A stretch of DNA of 64,000 nucleotides from Bailinhaonella thermotolerans (lineage in GTDB: Bacteria; Actinomycetota; Actinomycetes; Streptosporangiales; Streptosporangiaceae). The notes under the pieces were generated by a model, which worked only from the letters and a program-made list of their open reading frames with translations, made no database searches and was not told where the DNA came from. Of the stretch, positions 24,579 to 32,935 are shown piece by piece; the stretch's first letter is position 1, and the number at the start of each line of letters is the position of its first letter. The translations under genes and the position numbers were made by a program. The DNA lies in NCBI RefSeq assembly GCF_003594875.1, contig NZ_QZEY01000011.1, positions 124,001 through 188,000 of the forward strand. Direction: 5' to 3'.

Positions 24579-24950
24579 TCAGGTGGCGATGTGCCGCTCC
24601 CGCGCGTCCAGCAGCTCGTCCCAGTGCTCGGCGGCCCACTCGCACGCGGCGTTCATCGGCTCCAGCATGCTGCGGCCCAGCGGCGTCAGGGCGTACTCCA
24701 CCCCCGCCTTCGGGTCGGCGTGCACGGTCCGGGAGACGAGCCCGCCGCGCTCCAGGCCCCGGAGCGACTGCGTGAGCACCTTCGGGGTGACGCGGGCCAG
24801 CGGCACCCGCAGCTCGGAGAACCGGCGGGGGCCGTCCTCCAGGCAGCGCATGACCAGCGCCGCCCACTTGTCGCCGAACCGGAACGGCAACAGCGAGGAC
24901 GGGCACAGTTCGTCGAACATGTCCGGGGGCAGCGGCCGGTGAAGCGTCAT
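24579..24950 (-). CDS. HxlR-family winged-helix regulator
   Basis: A 123-residue HxlR protein (FRFGDKWAALVMRCLEDGPRR, RVTPKVLTQSLRGLERGGLV, GVEYALTPLG). A single Cys (ELCPS) before helix 1 is in the usual redox-sensing position. Divergent from the NAD(P)-binding gene at 25061 with a perfect dyad between them. ATG 24950 is chosen; the longer frame to 25043 runs across the operator. Confidence 0.88.
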   Translation of the reverse strand: MTLHRPLPPDMFDELCPSSLLPFRFGDKWAALVMRCLEDGPRRFSELRVPLARVTPKVLTQSLRGLERGGLVSRTVHADPKAGVEYALTPLGRSMLEPMNAACEWAAEHWDELLDARERHIAT

Positions 24951-24991
24951 GCCCCCATCCTGCCCGCCGGCGGATCCCGGTCTCCAGTCGC

Positions 24992-25024
24992 GGTATCCAG
25001 GAGGTAACCGCCCCCGTGGATACC
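24992..25024. promoter_or_regulatory. HxlR operator dyad
   Basis: GGTATCCA and TGGATACC, perfect 8-bp arms with a 17-base spacer (centre to centre 25 bp), in the divergent promoter of the HxlR and NAD(P)-binding genes. Spacing of two to three helical turns suits a dimer bound on one DNA face. Confidence 0.7.
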
Positions 25025-25060
25025 TTTCCCCGTATCGACTCAACGGGAGGTATTCCGACG

Positions 25061-25687
25061 ATGGGCAACTTCGTGGTCTTCGGAGCCGGCGGCCGCGCCG
25101 GGCGGCAGGCGGTCGCCGAGGCGACCCGGCGCGGACACCGGGTCACCGCGGTGGTCCGCGACCCGTCCCGCTACGACGGCCCCGCCGGCGAGGGCGTGCG
25201 GGTCGCCGCCGGGGACGTCACCGACGCGGCGGACGTCGCCGCCCTCGCGGCCGGGCACGACGCCGCGATCAACGCGGCGGCCGTGATCGACTCGCCGGAG
25301 TTCTTCACCGGCGCCGCCCGGGCGCTGGTCAAGGGCCTGGGCCGGGCCGGGGTGAACCGGCTCGTCGCGGTCGGGCTCTCCGCGCTGCTGCCGGGCCCCG
25401 ACGGGATCCGGCTGGTGGACGCCGCCGGCTTCCCCGCCCAGTTCCGCCCCTTCTGCCACCGGCACGCCGAGGGCCTTGAGGTCCTGCGCGCCGAGGGCGG
25501 CCCCCTGGACTGGGTGTACGTCAGCCCGTCCGGCGACTTCGACCACGAGGGGGAGCGCACCGGCCGCTACGAGATCCGCCACCACGGCGACCTGGCCGAC
25601 CGCGTCTCCTACGCCGACTTCGCCATAGCCCTCCTGGACGAGGCCGAGACCCCCCGCCACCACCACACCCACCTGGCGGTCTCCTGA
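25061..25687 (+). CDS. NAD(P)-binding Rossmann protein (YwnB/NmrA-like)
   Basis: A 208-residue protein with MGNFVVFGAGGRAGRQAVAEATRRGH at the N-terminus (GxGGxAG dinucleotide loop), AVVRDPSRYDG, and the NAD(H)-binding_10 tail VSYADFAIALLDEAE. This is the small NmrA-like reductase family often paired with HxlR regulators; substrates are quinones or unknown. GGGAGG lies about ten bases before the ATG. Regulated by the divergent HxlR through the dyad at 24992-25024 (inferred). Confidence 0.82.
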   Translation: MGNFVVFGAGGRAGRQAVAEATRRGHRVTAVVRDPSRYDGPAGEGVRVAAGDVTDAADVAALAAGHDAAINAAAVIDSPEFFTGAARALVKGLGRAGVNRLVAVGLSALLPGPDGIRLVDAAGFPAQFRPFCHRHAEGLEVLRAEGGPLDWVYVSPSGDFDHEGERTGRYEIRHHGDLADRVSYADFAIALLDEAETPRHHHTHLAVS

Positions 25688-25704
25688 CCCACCCCACCCC
25701 GGCC

Positions 25705-25724
25705 GGCGGCGGAGACCCGCCGCC
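25705..25724. terminator. Short hairpin after the NAD(P)-binding gene
   Basis: GGCGGCGG, loop AGAC, CCGCCGCC: a perfect 8-bp stem 18 bp after the stop at 25687. Confidence 0.5.
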
Positions 25725-25771
25725 CCGCCGGGCAGTGGAACATGAGGCTGGCTCACGTTAGGCTCTGGGGC

Positions 25772-27112
25772 ATGGATGAGCCGCGGTTTCCGGATGGGTT
25801 CGTGTGGGGGGTGGCCTCCTCGGCGTTTCAGGTCGAGGGGGCGCTGGAGGAGGACGGGCGCGGGGTGTCGGTGTGGGACGCCTTCACGCGCCGGCCGGGG
25901 GTGATCCGGGACGGGCACACGGCCGACGTGGCGTGCGACCACTACCACCGGTACGGCGAGGACATCGCGCTGCTGGCCGAGCTGGGGGTGGACGTCTACC
26001 GTTTCTCCATCGCCTGGCCGCGCGTCGTGCCCGCCGGGGCCGGGGCCGTCAACCCGCGCGGCCTGGACTTCTACGAACGGCTGGTGGACGGGCTGCTGGA
26101 GCGCGGGATCACGCCGCTGCCCACGCTGTTCCACTGGGACCTGCCGCAGGCGCTGGAGGACGCCGGGGGCTGGCTGGAGCGGGACACGGCGCACCGGTTC
26201 GCCGAGTACGTCTCCGCGGTCGCCGTACGGCTGGGCGACCGGGTGGGCGCCTGGATCACGCTGAACGAGCCGTTCGAGCACATGAGCCTGGGCTACGCGC
26301 TGGGCGAGCACGCGCCGGGACGCACGCTGCTGCTCGACGCGCTGCCGGCCGCCCATCACCAGCTCCTCGGCCACGGCCTGGCCGCCCGCCTCCTGCGCGA
26401 GGAGCACGGCGCGAAGGTGCTGCTCACCAACAGCTACTCCCCCGCCAGGCCGGCCCGCGACACCCCCGCCGACCGCGGCGCCGCCGACGCCTACGACGCC
26501 CTGCACCGCCGCCTGTTCACCGACCCGGTGCTGCTCGGCCGGTATCCGGACCTGTCGGCGTACGGCCTGGCCGCCGGCGCCCTGCCGTACGTCCGCGACG
26601 GGGACCTGGCGGTGATCTCCGCGCCGCTGGACGGGCTCGGCGTCAACTACTACAACCCGACGCTGCTGGCCGCCCCGCCCGCCGGGAGCCCGCTGCCGTT
26701 CGACTTCGCCGAGTTCCCGCCCGGCGTGCCGCGCACGGCCTTCGGCTGGCCGGTGGTCCCCGACGGCCTCACCCAGACCCTCGTCGAGCTGACCGAGCTG
26801 TACGGCGAGGCCCTGCCGCCCCTGTGGATCACCGAGAACGGCTGCTCCTGCGACGCGTACGTCGAGGACGGCGACCGCGTGGCCTACCTGGACGCCCACG
26901 TGCGCGCGGTCCACGCGGCGATCGAGCGCGGCGCGGACGTGCGCGGCTACCTGGTGTGGACCCTGACGGACAACTTCGAGTGGGCCGAGGGCTACCACCA
27001 GCGGTTCGGCCTGGTCCACGTGGACCACGAGACCCAGAAGCGCACGCCGCGGGCCTCCTTCACCTGGTACCGCGACCTGATCGCCGCCCAGCGCCGTCCC
27101 CGCGCGGCGTAG
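25772..27112 (+). CDS. GH1 beta-glucosidase
   Basis: A 446-residue glycoside hydrolase family 1 enzyme, full length for the family. The N-terminal signature FVWGVASSAFQVEG is present. The catalytic acid/base is Glu in TLNEPF (about residue 167) and the nucleophile is Glu in WITENGCS (about 354). Aglycone-site landmarks include FHWDLPQAL and WTLTDNFEWAEGY. No signal peptide, so it hydrolyses imported beta-glucosides in the cytoplasm. ATG 25772 starts the conserved part; the upstream ATG at 25742 adds ten non-conserved residues. No sugar transporter or LacI regulator is adjacent. Confidence 0.92.
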   Translation: MDEPRFPDGFVWGVASSAFQVEGALEEDGRGVSVWDAFTRRPGVIRDGHTADVACDHYHRYGEDIALLAELGVDVYRFSIAWPRVVPAGAGAVNPRGLDFYERLVDGLLERGITPLPTLFHWDLPQALEDAGGWLERDTAHRFAEYVSAVAVRLGDRVGAWITLNEPFEHMSLGYALGEHAPGRTLLLDALPAAHHQLLGHGLAARLLREEHGAKVLLTNSYSPARPARDTPADRGAADAYDALHRRLFTDPVLLGRYPDLSAYGLAAGALPYVRDGDLAVISAPLDGLGVNYYNPTLLAAPPAGSPLPFDFAEFPPGVPRTAFGWPVVPDGLTQTLVELTELYGEALPPLWITENGCSCDAYVEDGDRVAYLDAHVRAVHAAIERGADVRGYLVWTLTDNFEWAEGYHQRFGLVHVDHETQKRTPRASFTWYRDLIAAQRRPRAA

Positions 27113-27135
27113 CGAGGAGCCCGGGCGGGGCGGGG

Positions 27136-28155
27136 TCAGGGGGCCGGCGTCAGGGCCTCTCTGCCCTCGTCCCACCGCCACGGGACGTCGTGGCCGGTGA
27201 GATGGACGCCGCCGATCCAGCGGTCGATCCCGTTGAGCCGCACGTGGTCCTCCTCCCCCGCCAGCACGCGCGTCCCGGCGGGGGTCAGGCGGAGGCGGGT
27301 GGCGGGCCCGACCGGGGCGCCGGCGGGCCGGAGCTCCAGCAGCGGGCGCGCGCCCCGGGCCAGGCGCTCCATCGCGGCGAAGGCCCAGGTGTCCCCGAGG
27401 AAGCGGCGGGCCTCGCGGGCGGAGGCGCGCACGAAGACGTCCCGGGCGACCGCGCCCCACCCGCCCCCCTCCCGCCCGGTGGCCTCCCGCCGGGCGGCCT
27501 CCCGCTCGGTGGCCGCGAGGATGCGCCGCTCGGTGAGGGAGAGCCCGTCGCGCGTGGAGGGGTACTCGCGGCCGAGCCGGTCGAACGCCTCCCCGAGGAA
27601 GCGCAGCTCACCCGGCCGGGCGGCGGCGACGGCGCCCAGCCCGTCCGGCACCGGCGCCCGGAAGGCCGCCCACGCCCGCGCGGCCAGCTCGAACGCGTCC
27701 GGAGTGAGCACGGCGCACGCGCGGGTCGCGGCCAGCTCACGCAGCTCCTCCGCCCGCAGCTCCCCCAAGCCGCCGAAGCCGGCGATCCCGGGGTGCTCCC
27801 CGACGCAGATCAACCGGACGCGCTCCGCCGCCACCCCCAGCTCTCCCAGACAGGAGAGGATCTCCACGATCTGCAACTGGTCGTACAGGTCCGCCTCGAA
27901 CCACAGAACGTACTCCCCGTCGCGGTTCCCCTCCAGCACGGCGTCCCGCTCCCGGAGCTGCCGCACCGTCTCCGCCCCGCCCAGGAACTCCCCCCGGACC
28001 CGCCGCAACTCCTCCCGGCCCACCGCGGGAACGGGCCCCTCGTGCAACACGTCCCGCCAGTACAGAACCCGCCGGACCACCCCCGTCCCCACCAGGTCGG
28101 TGCAATCCCCATTGCTCACATGCAAAGCCCCCGCGAACCCCGGCCAGCCCTCCAT
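27136..28155 (-). CDS. DUF1835 domain protein
   Basis: A 339-residue cytoplasmic protein with the DUF1835 start LHVSNGDCTDLV, then WRDVLHEGPVP, followed by a DUF3658-like second half. Members are uncharacterised. GGAGG is eight bases before ATG 28155; the frame upstream to 28293 is not conserved-looking. It converges with the GH1 gene across a 23-bp gap and seems to be a single-gene unit. Confidence 0.72.
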   Translation of the reverse strand: MEGWPGFAGALHVSNGDCTDLVGTGVVRRVLYWRDVLHEGPVPAVGREELRRVRGEFLGGAETVRQLRERDAVLEGNRDGEYVLWFEADLYDQLQIVEILSCLGELGVAAERVRLICVGEHPGIAGFGGLGELRAEELRELAATRACAVLTPDAFELAARAWAAFRAPVPDGLGAVAAARPGELRFLGEAFDRLGREYPSTRDGLSLTERRILAATEREAARREATGREGGGWGAVARDVFVRASAREARRFLGDTWAFAAMERLARGARPLLELRPAGAPVGPATRLRLTPAGTRVLAGEEDHVRLNGIDRWIGGVHLTGHDVPWRWDEGREALTPAP

Positions 28156-28405
28156 GCCAGACACCTCCGCCCTCTCCCACGGCATCCCCCCGCGAAGCGC
28201 GGCGCAAGCACTGGGCGGCGCGACGGATCCGGCGGGGCCGGGCCTCCCGAACCCGGGACGGCGACGGTCCAGGTCAGGGCGTGGGTGAGCCATGCGGCTT
28301 CGGTGAGGAGAGCCACGTACTACGCGCGGGGGCGGTGCGACGCGTCGGCGTGGCCGGCGCCCGCCGCTCGTGGTGGGACCGTCGCCGGCCGGAGGCGTGG
28401 CCGGG

Positions 28406-29041
28406 TCAGGGAGACCCGCCGGGGGTGGTCAGGGTGGCCAGGTGGGCTCGCAGGGTGGCGAGCAGGGTGGGCGCGTCCAGGCGGGCGGGGTGGAGGACCG
28501 CCTCCAGGGTGAGGCCGTCGAGGAGGGCACAGAGGCGGCGGGCCTCCAGGGCCACGTCCGCGCCGGGGCGCAGGCGGCCGTCGCGCCGGGCGCCCTCCAG
28601 CAGCCGGGTGGCGAGCGTGAGCAGGCCGTCGTAGAGGGAGTCGGCCTGGGGGCGCAGCTCCGGGCGGGTGCGGGCGGCGGTCACGAACGCCAGCCACACC
28701 ACGGCCTCGCGGCGGCGGGCCTCGTCCAGCGGCAGGACCTCGGCGAGCAGGTCCGCGACGGCCTCGCGGCGTCCCCCGGGCGTCCAGGCAGCGGCGGGGT
28801 CGAGCAGCCGCTCGACGTGGACCATCAGCCGGGAGACCATCCGGTCGCGCATCTCCGTCATCGCGAACACCATCAGCTCGGCGTGCGTGTCGAAGTAGTG
28901 CCGCACCGAGCCGATCGCCAGCCCCGCCTCGGCGGCCACGTTGCGCAGCGACGCCTGCTCCAGGCCCTCGCGCTCCACCACCCGGAACACGGCCTCGACC
29001 ACGGCCTGCCGCCGCTCCCCCGGATCCACGATCTTCGGCAC
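28406..29041 (-). CDS. TetR-family regulator (BetI/TetR_C_6-like)
   Basis: A 211-residue repressor: HTH at about residues 10-55 (VVEAVFRVVEREGLEQASLRN, LAIGSVRHYFDTHAEL) and a helical C-terminal domain with WLAFVTAARTRPEL. Divergent from the membrane-protein gene at 29107. The 65-bp spacer contains two copies of the same palindrome, so it most likely represses both genes. Confidence 0.9.
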   Translation of the reverse strand: MPKIVDPGERRQAVVEAVFRVVEREGLEQASLRNVAAEAGLAIGSVRHYFDTHAELMVFAMTEMRDRMVSRLMVHVERLLDPAAAWTPGGRREAVADLLAEVLPLDEARRREAVVWLAFVTAARTRPELRPQADSLYDGLLTLATRLLEGARRDGRLRPGADVALEARRLCALLDGLTLEAVLHPARLDAPTLLATLRAHLATLTTPGGSP

Positions 29042-29051
29042 CCCACCTTTA

Positions 29052-29092
29052 TAGCACGGCCGTGCTACATTCTTTCCAGCATGGTCGTGCTA
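29052..29092. promoter_or_regulatory. Tandem TetR operators
   Basis: A perfect 16-bp palindrome TAGCACGGCCGTGCTA (29052-29067) and a second, less symmetric copy CAGCATGGTCGTGCTA (29077-29092), 25 bp centre to centre, between divergent genes. Both share CGTGCTA. Typical double operator for two TetR dimers. Confidence 0.8.
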
Positions 29093-29106
29093 AAAAAGGA
29101 GGAGTC

Positions 29107-29757
29107 GTGGACGGTCCCCTGCTCGCCGTCGTCGTGGCCGTCGTCGTGATCGGCGTGATCGTCAAACGCTTTGTGGGCGAACCCCTCAACGCCCGCGACC
29201 TTGGCGTTCCCCCCGTCGTGCTCGTGGGGATCGGTGTCCACGGCCTGGTCACCGACGTGCGCCCGTCCGGCGTGGACCTGCTCTGGGTCGTCATCGGGTG
29301 CGTGGTCGGCCTCGTCTTCGGCGCGCTGCGCGGCCTGACGCCCCGCCTGTTCGCCCGGCGCGGCCATCTCTGGCAGCGCTACACCGCCTGGACCCTGCTG
29401 GTCTGGGCCGTCTCCGCCGCCGCGAACTTCGGCGTGGGCGCCCTGGCCACCGCCTCGGGCACGCCCGAGCAGGCCCGCCCGCTCACGCTGTCGATCGGCG
29501 TGAGCCTGCTCGGCGAGGCGATCGTCCTGGGCCTGCGCGCCCTGGCCACCGGCGTCCCCTTCGCCCCCGAGACCCGATCGGGCCCCGCCCCGCACCGCTC
29601 CGGTACGGCTGCCGCCGGCCCCCCGCCGGGCCCGGCGGGACCCGCGGGCGGCGGGCCGTACGGCAAGGGCGGCCAGGCGATGCCGTACGGCGCGCCGCCG
29701 CTGCTGGAGGGGGCGATGCGGACGGTGGCGCGGTGGGCGCGGGACCGGCGCGGGTAG
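29107..29757 (+). CDS. Four-helix integral membrane protein (DUF1453-like)
   Basis: A 216-residue membrane protein with predicted spans at about 5-20, 33-48, 58-78 and 96-115, plus a fifth hydrophobic stretch near 130-150, then a Gly/Pro-rich cytoplasmic tail. The pattern recalls DUF1453 (CcdC-like) proteins, but this is not certain. GTG 29107 is preferred because GGAGGAG precedes it closely. Function unknown; it is probably derepressed when the divergent TetR binds its ligand. Confidence 0.65.
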   Translation: MDGPLLAVVVAVVVIGVIVKRFVGEPLNARDLGVPPVVLVGIGVHGLVTDVRPSGVDLLWVVIGCVVGLVFGALRGLTPRLFARRGHLWQRYTAWTLLVWAVSAAANFGVGALATASGTPEQARPLTLSIGVSLLGEAIVLGLRALATGVPFAPETRSGPAPHRSGTAAAGPPPGPAGPAGGGPYGKGGQAMPYGAPPLLEGAMRTVARWARDRRG

Positions 29758-29760
29758 GGC

Positions 29761-30543
29761 TCACTCGCCGCGGGCGAGCTCGCGGGCCAGGGCGTCGAGT
29801 TCGGCGCCGCCGGCCATCAGGGTGGTCAGCTCCTCGCGGGTGACCTCGCCCTTGGCGTACTCACCCACGGCCGCGCCCCGGTTCAGGACCAGGAAGCGGT
29901 CGCCGACCGGATGGGCGTGGTGCGGGTTGTGCGTGATGAACACCACGCCCAGGCCCCGGTCGCGGGCGCGGGCGATGTAGCGCAGCACCACCCCGGCCTG
30001 TTTGACGCCGAGCGCCGAGGTGGGCTCGTCGAGGATGAGCACCCGCGCCCCGAAGTACACCGCCCGGGCGATCGCCACCGACTGGCGCTCCCCGCCCGAC
30101 AGGGTGCCCACCGGCTGGTCGGGGTCGCGGATGTCGATCCCCATCGCCGCCAGCTCCGCCCGGGCCGTACGGCGGGCCGCCGCGACGTCGAAGCGGCGGA
30201 ACGGGCCCCGGCCGCGGACGGGCTCGGAGCCCAGGAAGAAGTTCCGCCACACCGACATCAGCGGGATCATCGCCAGATCCTGGTAGACGGTGGCGATGCC
30301 CCGGTCCAGGGCCTCGCGCGGGCCCGACAGGCGCACCGGCTCCCCGTCGAGGAGGTACTCCCCCGCGTCGGGCCGGTGCACCCCGGCCAGGATCTTGATC
30401 AGCGTGGACTTGCCCGCGCCGTTGTCGCCGAGCACGCACGTCACCTCGCCGGCGGCGACCGAGGTGGAGACCCCGCGCAGCGCGAGCACGCTCCCGAAGC
30501 GCTTCTCCACCTGGCGGACCGCGAGCAACGGGGCGCCGCTCAT
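29761..30543 (-). CDS. Sugar ABC transporter ATP-binding protein (single NBD)
   Basis: A 260-residue ATPase of the ribose/xylose (CUT2) type: Walker [11 protein letters not shown]-loop VYQDLAMIP, signature LSGGERQ, Walker [14 protein letters not shown]-loop FITHNPHHA. Most CUT2 ATPases are tandem duplications of about 500 residues; this is a single domain, as in the FrcA-like subgroup. Its ATG overlaps the permease stop (ATGA, 30540-30543). It energises uptake of the sugar bound by the lipoprotein encoded at 31765. Confidence 0.88.
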   Translation of the reverse strand: MSGAPLLAVRQVEKRFGSVLALRGVSTSVAAGEVTCVLGDNGAGKSTLIKILAGVHRPDAGEYLLDGEPVRLSGPREALDRGIATVYQDLAMIPLMSVWRNFFLGSEPVRGRGPFRRFDVAAARRTARAELAAMGIDIRDPDQPVGTLSGGERQSVAIARAVYFGARVLILDEPTSALGVKQAGVVLRYIARARDRGLGVVFITHNPHHAHPVGDRFLVLNRGAAVGEYAKGEVTREELTTLMAGGAELDALARELARGE

Positions 30544-31583
30544 CGGCGCACCTCCTCGGCGTAGCGGCGGACCAGGCTGTTGGTCAGGGTGGCCAGCAGC
30601 AGCATCGCGCCCAGGAAGAAGGTGAACCAGTCGGCGTCCCATCCGGCGAACACGATGCCCTTGTCGGCCATGCCGAAGATCAGCGCCCCGATGGAGGCGC
30701 CGATCGCCGAGCCGTACCCGCCGGTCAGCAGGCAGCCGCCGATCACGGCGGCGATGATGAAGGTGAACTCCTGCCCGATCCCGGCGTTGGCCTGGACGGA
30801 GGAGAAGCGCAGGGCGGTGATGGTGCCCACCAGCCAGGCCGCCGCGGCCGTCGTCATGAACAGGCCGACCTTGACCCGCGCGGCGGGCACGCCGACCGCG
30901 CGCGCCGCCTGCTCGTTCCCGCCGACGGCGAAGATCCAGTTCCCGGCGCGGGTGCGCATCAGCACCCAGGTGGCCAGCGCGGTCACGGCCAGCCACCACA
31001 CGATGGCCACCCGGAAGTCGCCGCCGGCCAGCGGCACCGAGGCGGCGAAGACCTGCCGCGCCCCCTCGTAGCCGGGCGCCTGCCGCAGCCCGCCGACCTG
31101 CACGGTGCCGGTGAGCAGCTTGGTCACGCCCAGGTTGAGCCCCTGGAGCATGAGGAAGGTGCCGAGCGTGACGATGAAGCTGGGCAGCCGGGTGCGGACC
31201 ACGAGCAGCCCGTTCAGGAACCCGACGGCCAGCGCGAACACCAGGCCCGCCGCCATCGCCGACCACACGTCCAGGCCGTACCGCGTGGCCAGGGTGACCA
31301 GGATCAGCCCGGTGGACCCGGTGAGCACGCCCGCCGACAGGTCGAACTCCCCGCCGATCATCAGCAGCGCGATCGCCACGGCCATGATGCCCAGGGTCGA
31401 GGCCGGGTCGAGCCAGTTCGAGACGCCGCTCACCGACCAGAACACCGGCGACTGCGCCGCGAAGAACGCGAACACCACGATCGCGCCCACCACCGAGCCC
31501 AGCTCCGGCCGCACGAGCACGCGCCGCACGGGCGACACCCGCGCCACCCGCTCGTCCCGCCGGGCCGCCTCCGCCGTCGTCAT
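30540..31583 (-). CDS. Sugar ABC transporter permease (CUT2/RbsC-like)
   Basis: A 347-residue permease with eight to ten predicted spans and the family motifs [32 protein letters not shown], and [14 protein letters not shown] (the EAA-like loop). It forms the membrane channel for the ATPase and the binding lipoprotein. It lies second in the operon, after a 181-bp repeat-containing gap downstream of the binding-protein gene. Confidence 0.9.
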   Translation of the reverse strand: MTTAEAARRDERVARVSPVRRVLVRPELGSVVGAIVVFAFFAAQSPVFWSVSGVSNWLDPASTLGIMAVAIALLMIGGEFDLSAGVLTGSTGLILVTLATRYGLDVWSAMAAGLVFALAVGFLNGLLVVRTRLPSFIVTLGTFLMLQGLNLGVTKLLTGTVQVGGLRQAPGYEGARQVFAASVPLAGGDFRVAIVWWLAVTALATWVLMRTRAGNWIFAVGGNEQAARAVGVPAARVKVGLFMTTAAAAWLVGTITALRFSSVQANAGIGQEFTFIIAAVIGGCLLTGGYGSAIGASIGALIFGMADKGIVFAGWDADWFTFFLGAMLLLATLTNSLVRRYAEEVRR

Positions 31584-31610
31584 CGGCCCCCGCCCCTCCG
31601 CCGGCCCACG

Positions 31611-31675
31611 CCGTACGGCGACGCCGGGTACGGCGACGCCGGGTACGACATCGCCGGGTACGGCATGAGCGCCGG
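31611..31675. repeat. Short tandem repeat inside the sugar operon
   Basis: A 15-bp unit around GGTACGGCGACGCCG is repeated about three times with drift in the gap between the binding-protein and permease genes. Such spacers may hold a stem-loop that keeps the binding-protein mRNA more abundant; that role is inference. Confidence 0.5.
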
Positions 31676-31764
31676 CCGCGCCGGGGACGCGCGGTTCCCC
31701 CGGCTCCCCGGGTCCTGAGGGGCGGCCGGCGACGGCCGGGCCGCCGGGCGCGGGCCGTACGGGG

Positions 31765-32751
31765 TCATCGGGTGCCGCTCGCGGCGAGCTTGGCGACCTG
31801 GGCGGCGTTGTCCTTGGTGACGAAGCCGGGCCCGGTCAGGACGGGCTGGCCGCCGCCGATGGTGTTGAGGTTCTGCTTGTACAGGTAGAGGAAGGAGATC
31901 GGCAGCCACCCCTGGAGGTACTGCTGCTGGTCCACGGCGAACAGCAGCTCGCCGCCCTGGATCGCGGTGACGACCTCGCCGGACAGGTCGAAGGTGGCCA
32001 GCTTGGCGGTCGAGCCGGCGTCCTTGGCGGCGTCGCGCGCGGCGATGGCCATGACCGGGTTGAGGGTGAGGACCCCGTTGATCGACTTGTCGGTCTGCAC
32101 CTTGGCCTTGATCTTGGCGGTGGCGTCGGCGACGTTGCTGACGTCCACCTGGAGCCGTTCGACGCCGCCGCCCAGACCCTGGGTGGCGCCGTTGCAGCGC
32201 TGGTCCAGGCCGACGTTGCCGGCCTCGTGGATCACGCACAGCAGCTTGGTGACCCCGGCGGCCTTGAGCTGCTCGCCCGCGCCGCGCCCGGCCACGTCCT
32301 CGGACTGGCCGACGTGGGTGATCGCGCCGAACTCCTTGGACTTGTCGCCGCCGGAGTTGATCGTGATCACCGGGATGCCGGCGGCGACGGCCTTGCCGAT
32401 CGACTCCCTGAGCGCGTCGGGGTTGGCCATCGAGACCACGATGCCGTCGGCCTTCTGGCTGACCGCCTGGTCGATGAGCTGGGACTGCTGGGCCGGATCG
32501 CCGTTGCCCTGGTAGGAGACCTTCACGCCGTAGCGCTTGCCGGCGGCCTCGGCGCCGTTCTTGACGACGTCCCAGAAGGTGTCGCCGGGGGCGCCGTGGG
32601 TGACGACCGCGAAGGTCCCTCCCTGGGCGGGCGGGGCCGCCGCTCCCCCGGTGGAGCCGGTCTCCTTCGGCCCGCTCCCGCCGGAGCAGGCGGTCAGGGC
32701 CAGCGACGCGAGCGCGGCCCCGGCCAGGAGCCGCCACGTGGATCGCCTCAT
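31765..32751 (-). CDS. Sugar-binding lipoprotein of ABC transporter
   Basis: A 328-residue periplasmic-binding-protein family (peripla_BP_4) lipoprotein: signal MRRSTWRLLAGAALASLALT with lipobox LTAC, Gly/Pro linker, then the two-lobed domain (HGAPGDTFWDVVKNGAEAAG, QKADGIVVSMANPDAL, and a hinge-type FDLSGEVVTAIQGGELLFAVDQQQYLQG). Anchored outside the membrane, it delivers sugar to the permease. GGAGG is five bases before ATG 32751. First gene of the operon, divergent from a GH42 gene, so galactosides or galactose are the likely ligand (inferred). Confidence 0.9.
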   Translation of the reverse strand: MRRSTWRLLAGAALASLALTACSGGSGPKETGSTGGAAAPPAQGGTFAVVTHGAPGDTFWDVVKNGAEAAGKRYGVKVSYQGNGDPAQQSQLIDQAVSQKADGIVVSMANPDALRESIGKAVAAGIPVITINSGGDKSKEFGAITHVGQSEDVAGRGAGEQLKAAGVTKLLCVIHEAGNVGLDQRCNGATQGLGGGVERLQVDVSNVADATAKIKAKVQTDKSINGVLTLNPVMAIAARDAAKDAGSTAKLATFDLSGEVVTAIQGGELLFAVDQQQYLQGWLPISFLYLYKQNLNTIGGGQPVLTGPGFVTKDNAAQVAKLAASGTR

Positions 32752-32792
32752 CGTTACCTCCGCCGGGTGGGCAGCGATCAATCGTGTCTGCG

Positions 32793-32821
32793 TTCTAACC
32801 GTCCGCCGCTGAAAGTGTCAA
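32793..32821 (-). promoter_or_regulatory. Sigma-70-like promoter of the sugar operon
   Basis: On the minus strand TTGACA (32821-32816), 17 bases, TTAGAA (32798-32793), about 40 bp before the ATG at 32751. Next to it TTTGT occurs twice 23 bp apart (about 32824-32852), a possible regulator site in the divergent spacer. Confidence 0.55.
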
Positions 32822-32935
32822 CAGTTTGTATGGACATTATGACGTTTGTGCATGGAATGGGCCGATCTGACGGGCGAACCGGCGGGCGTCCGCCGGATCA
32901 TGGAGTCGCCGCGGTCTTCGACGGAGGGAACGGAC

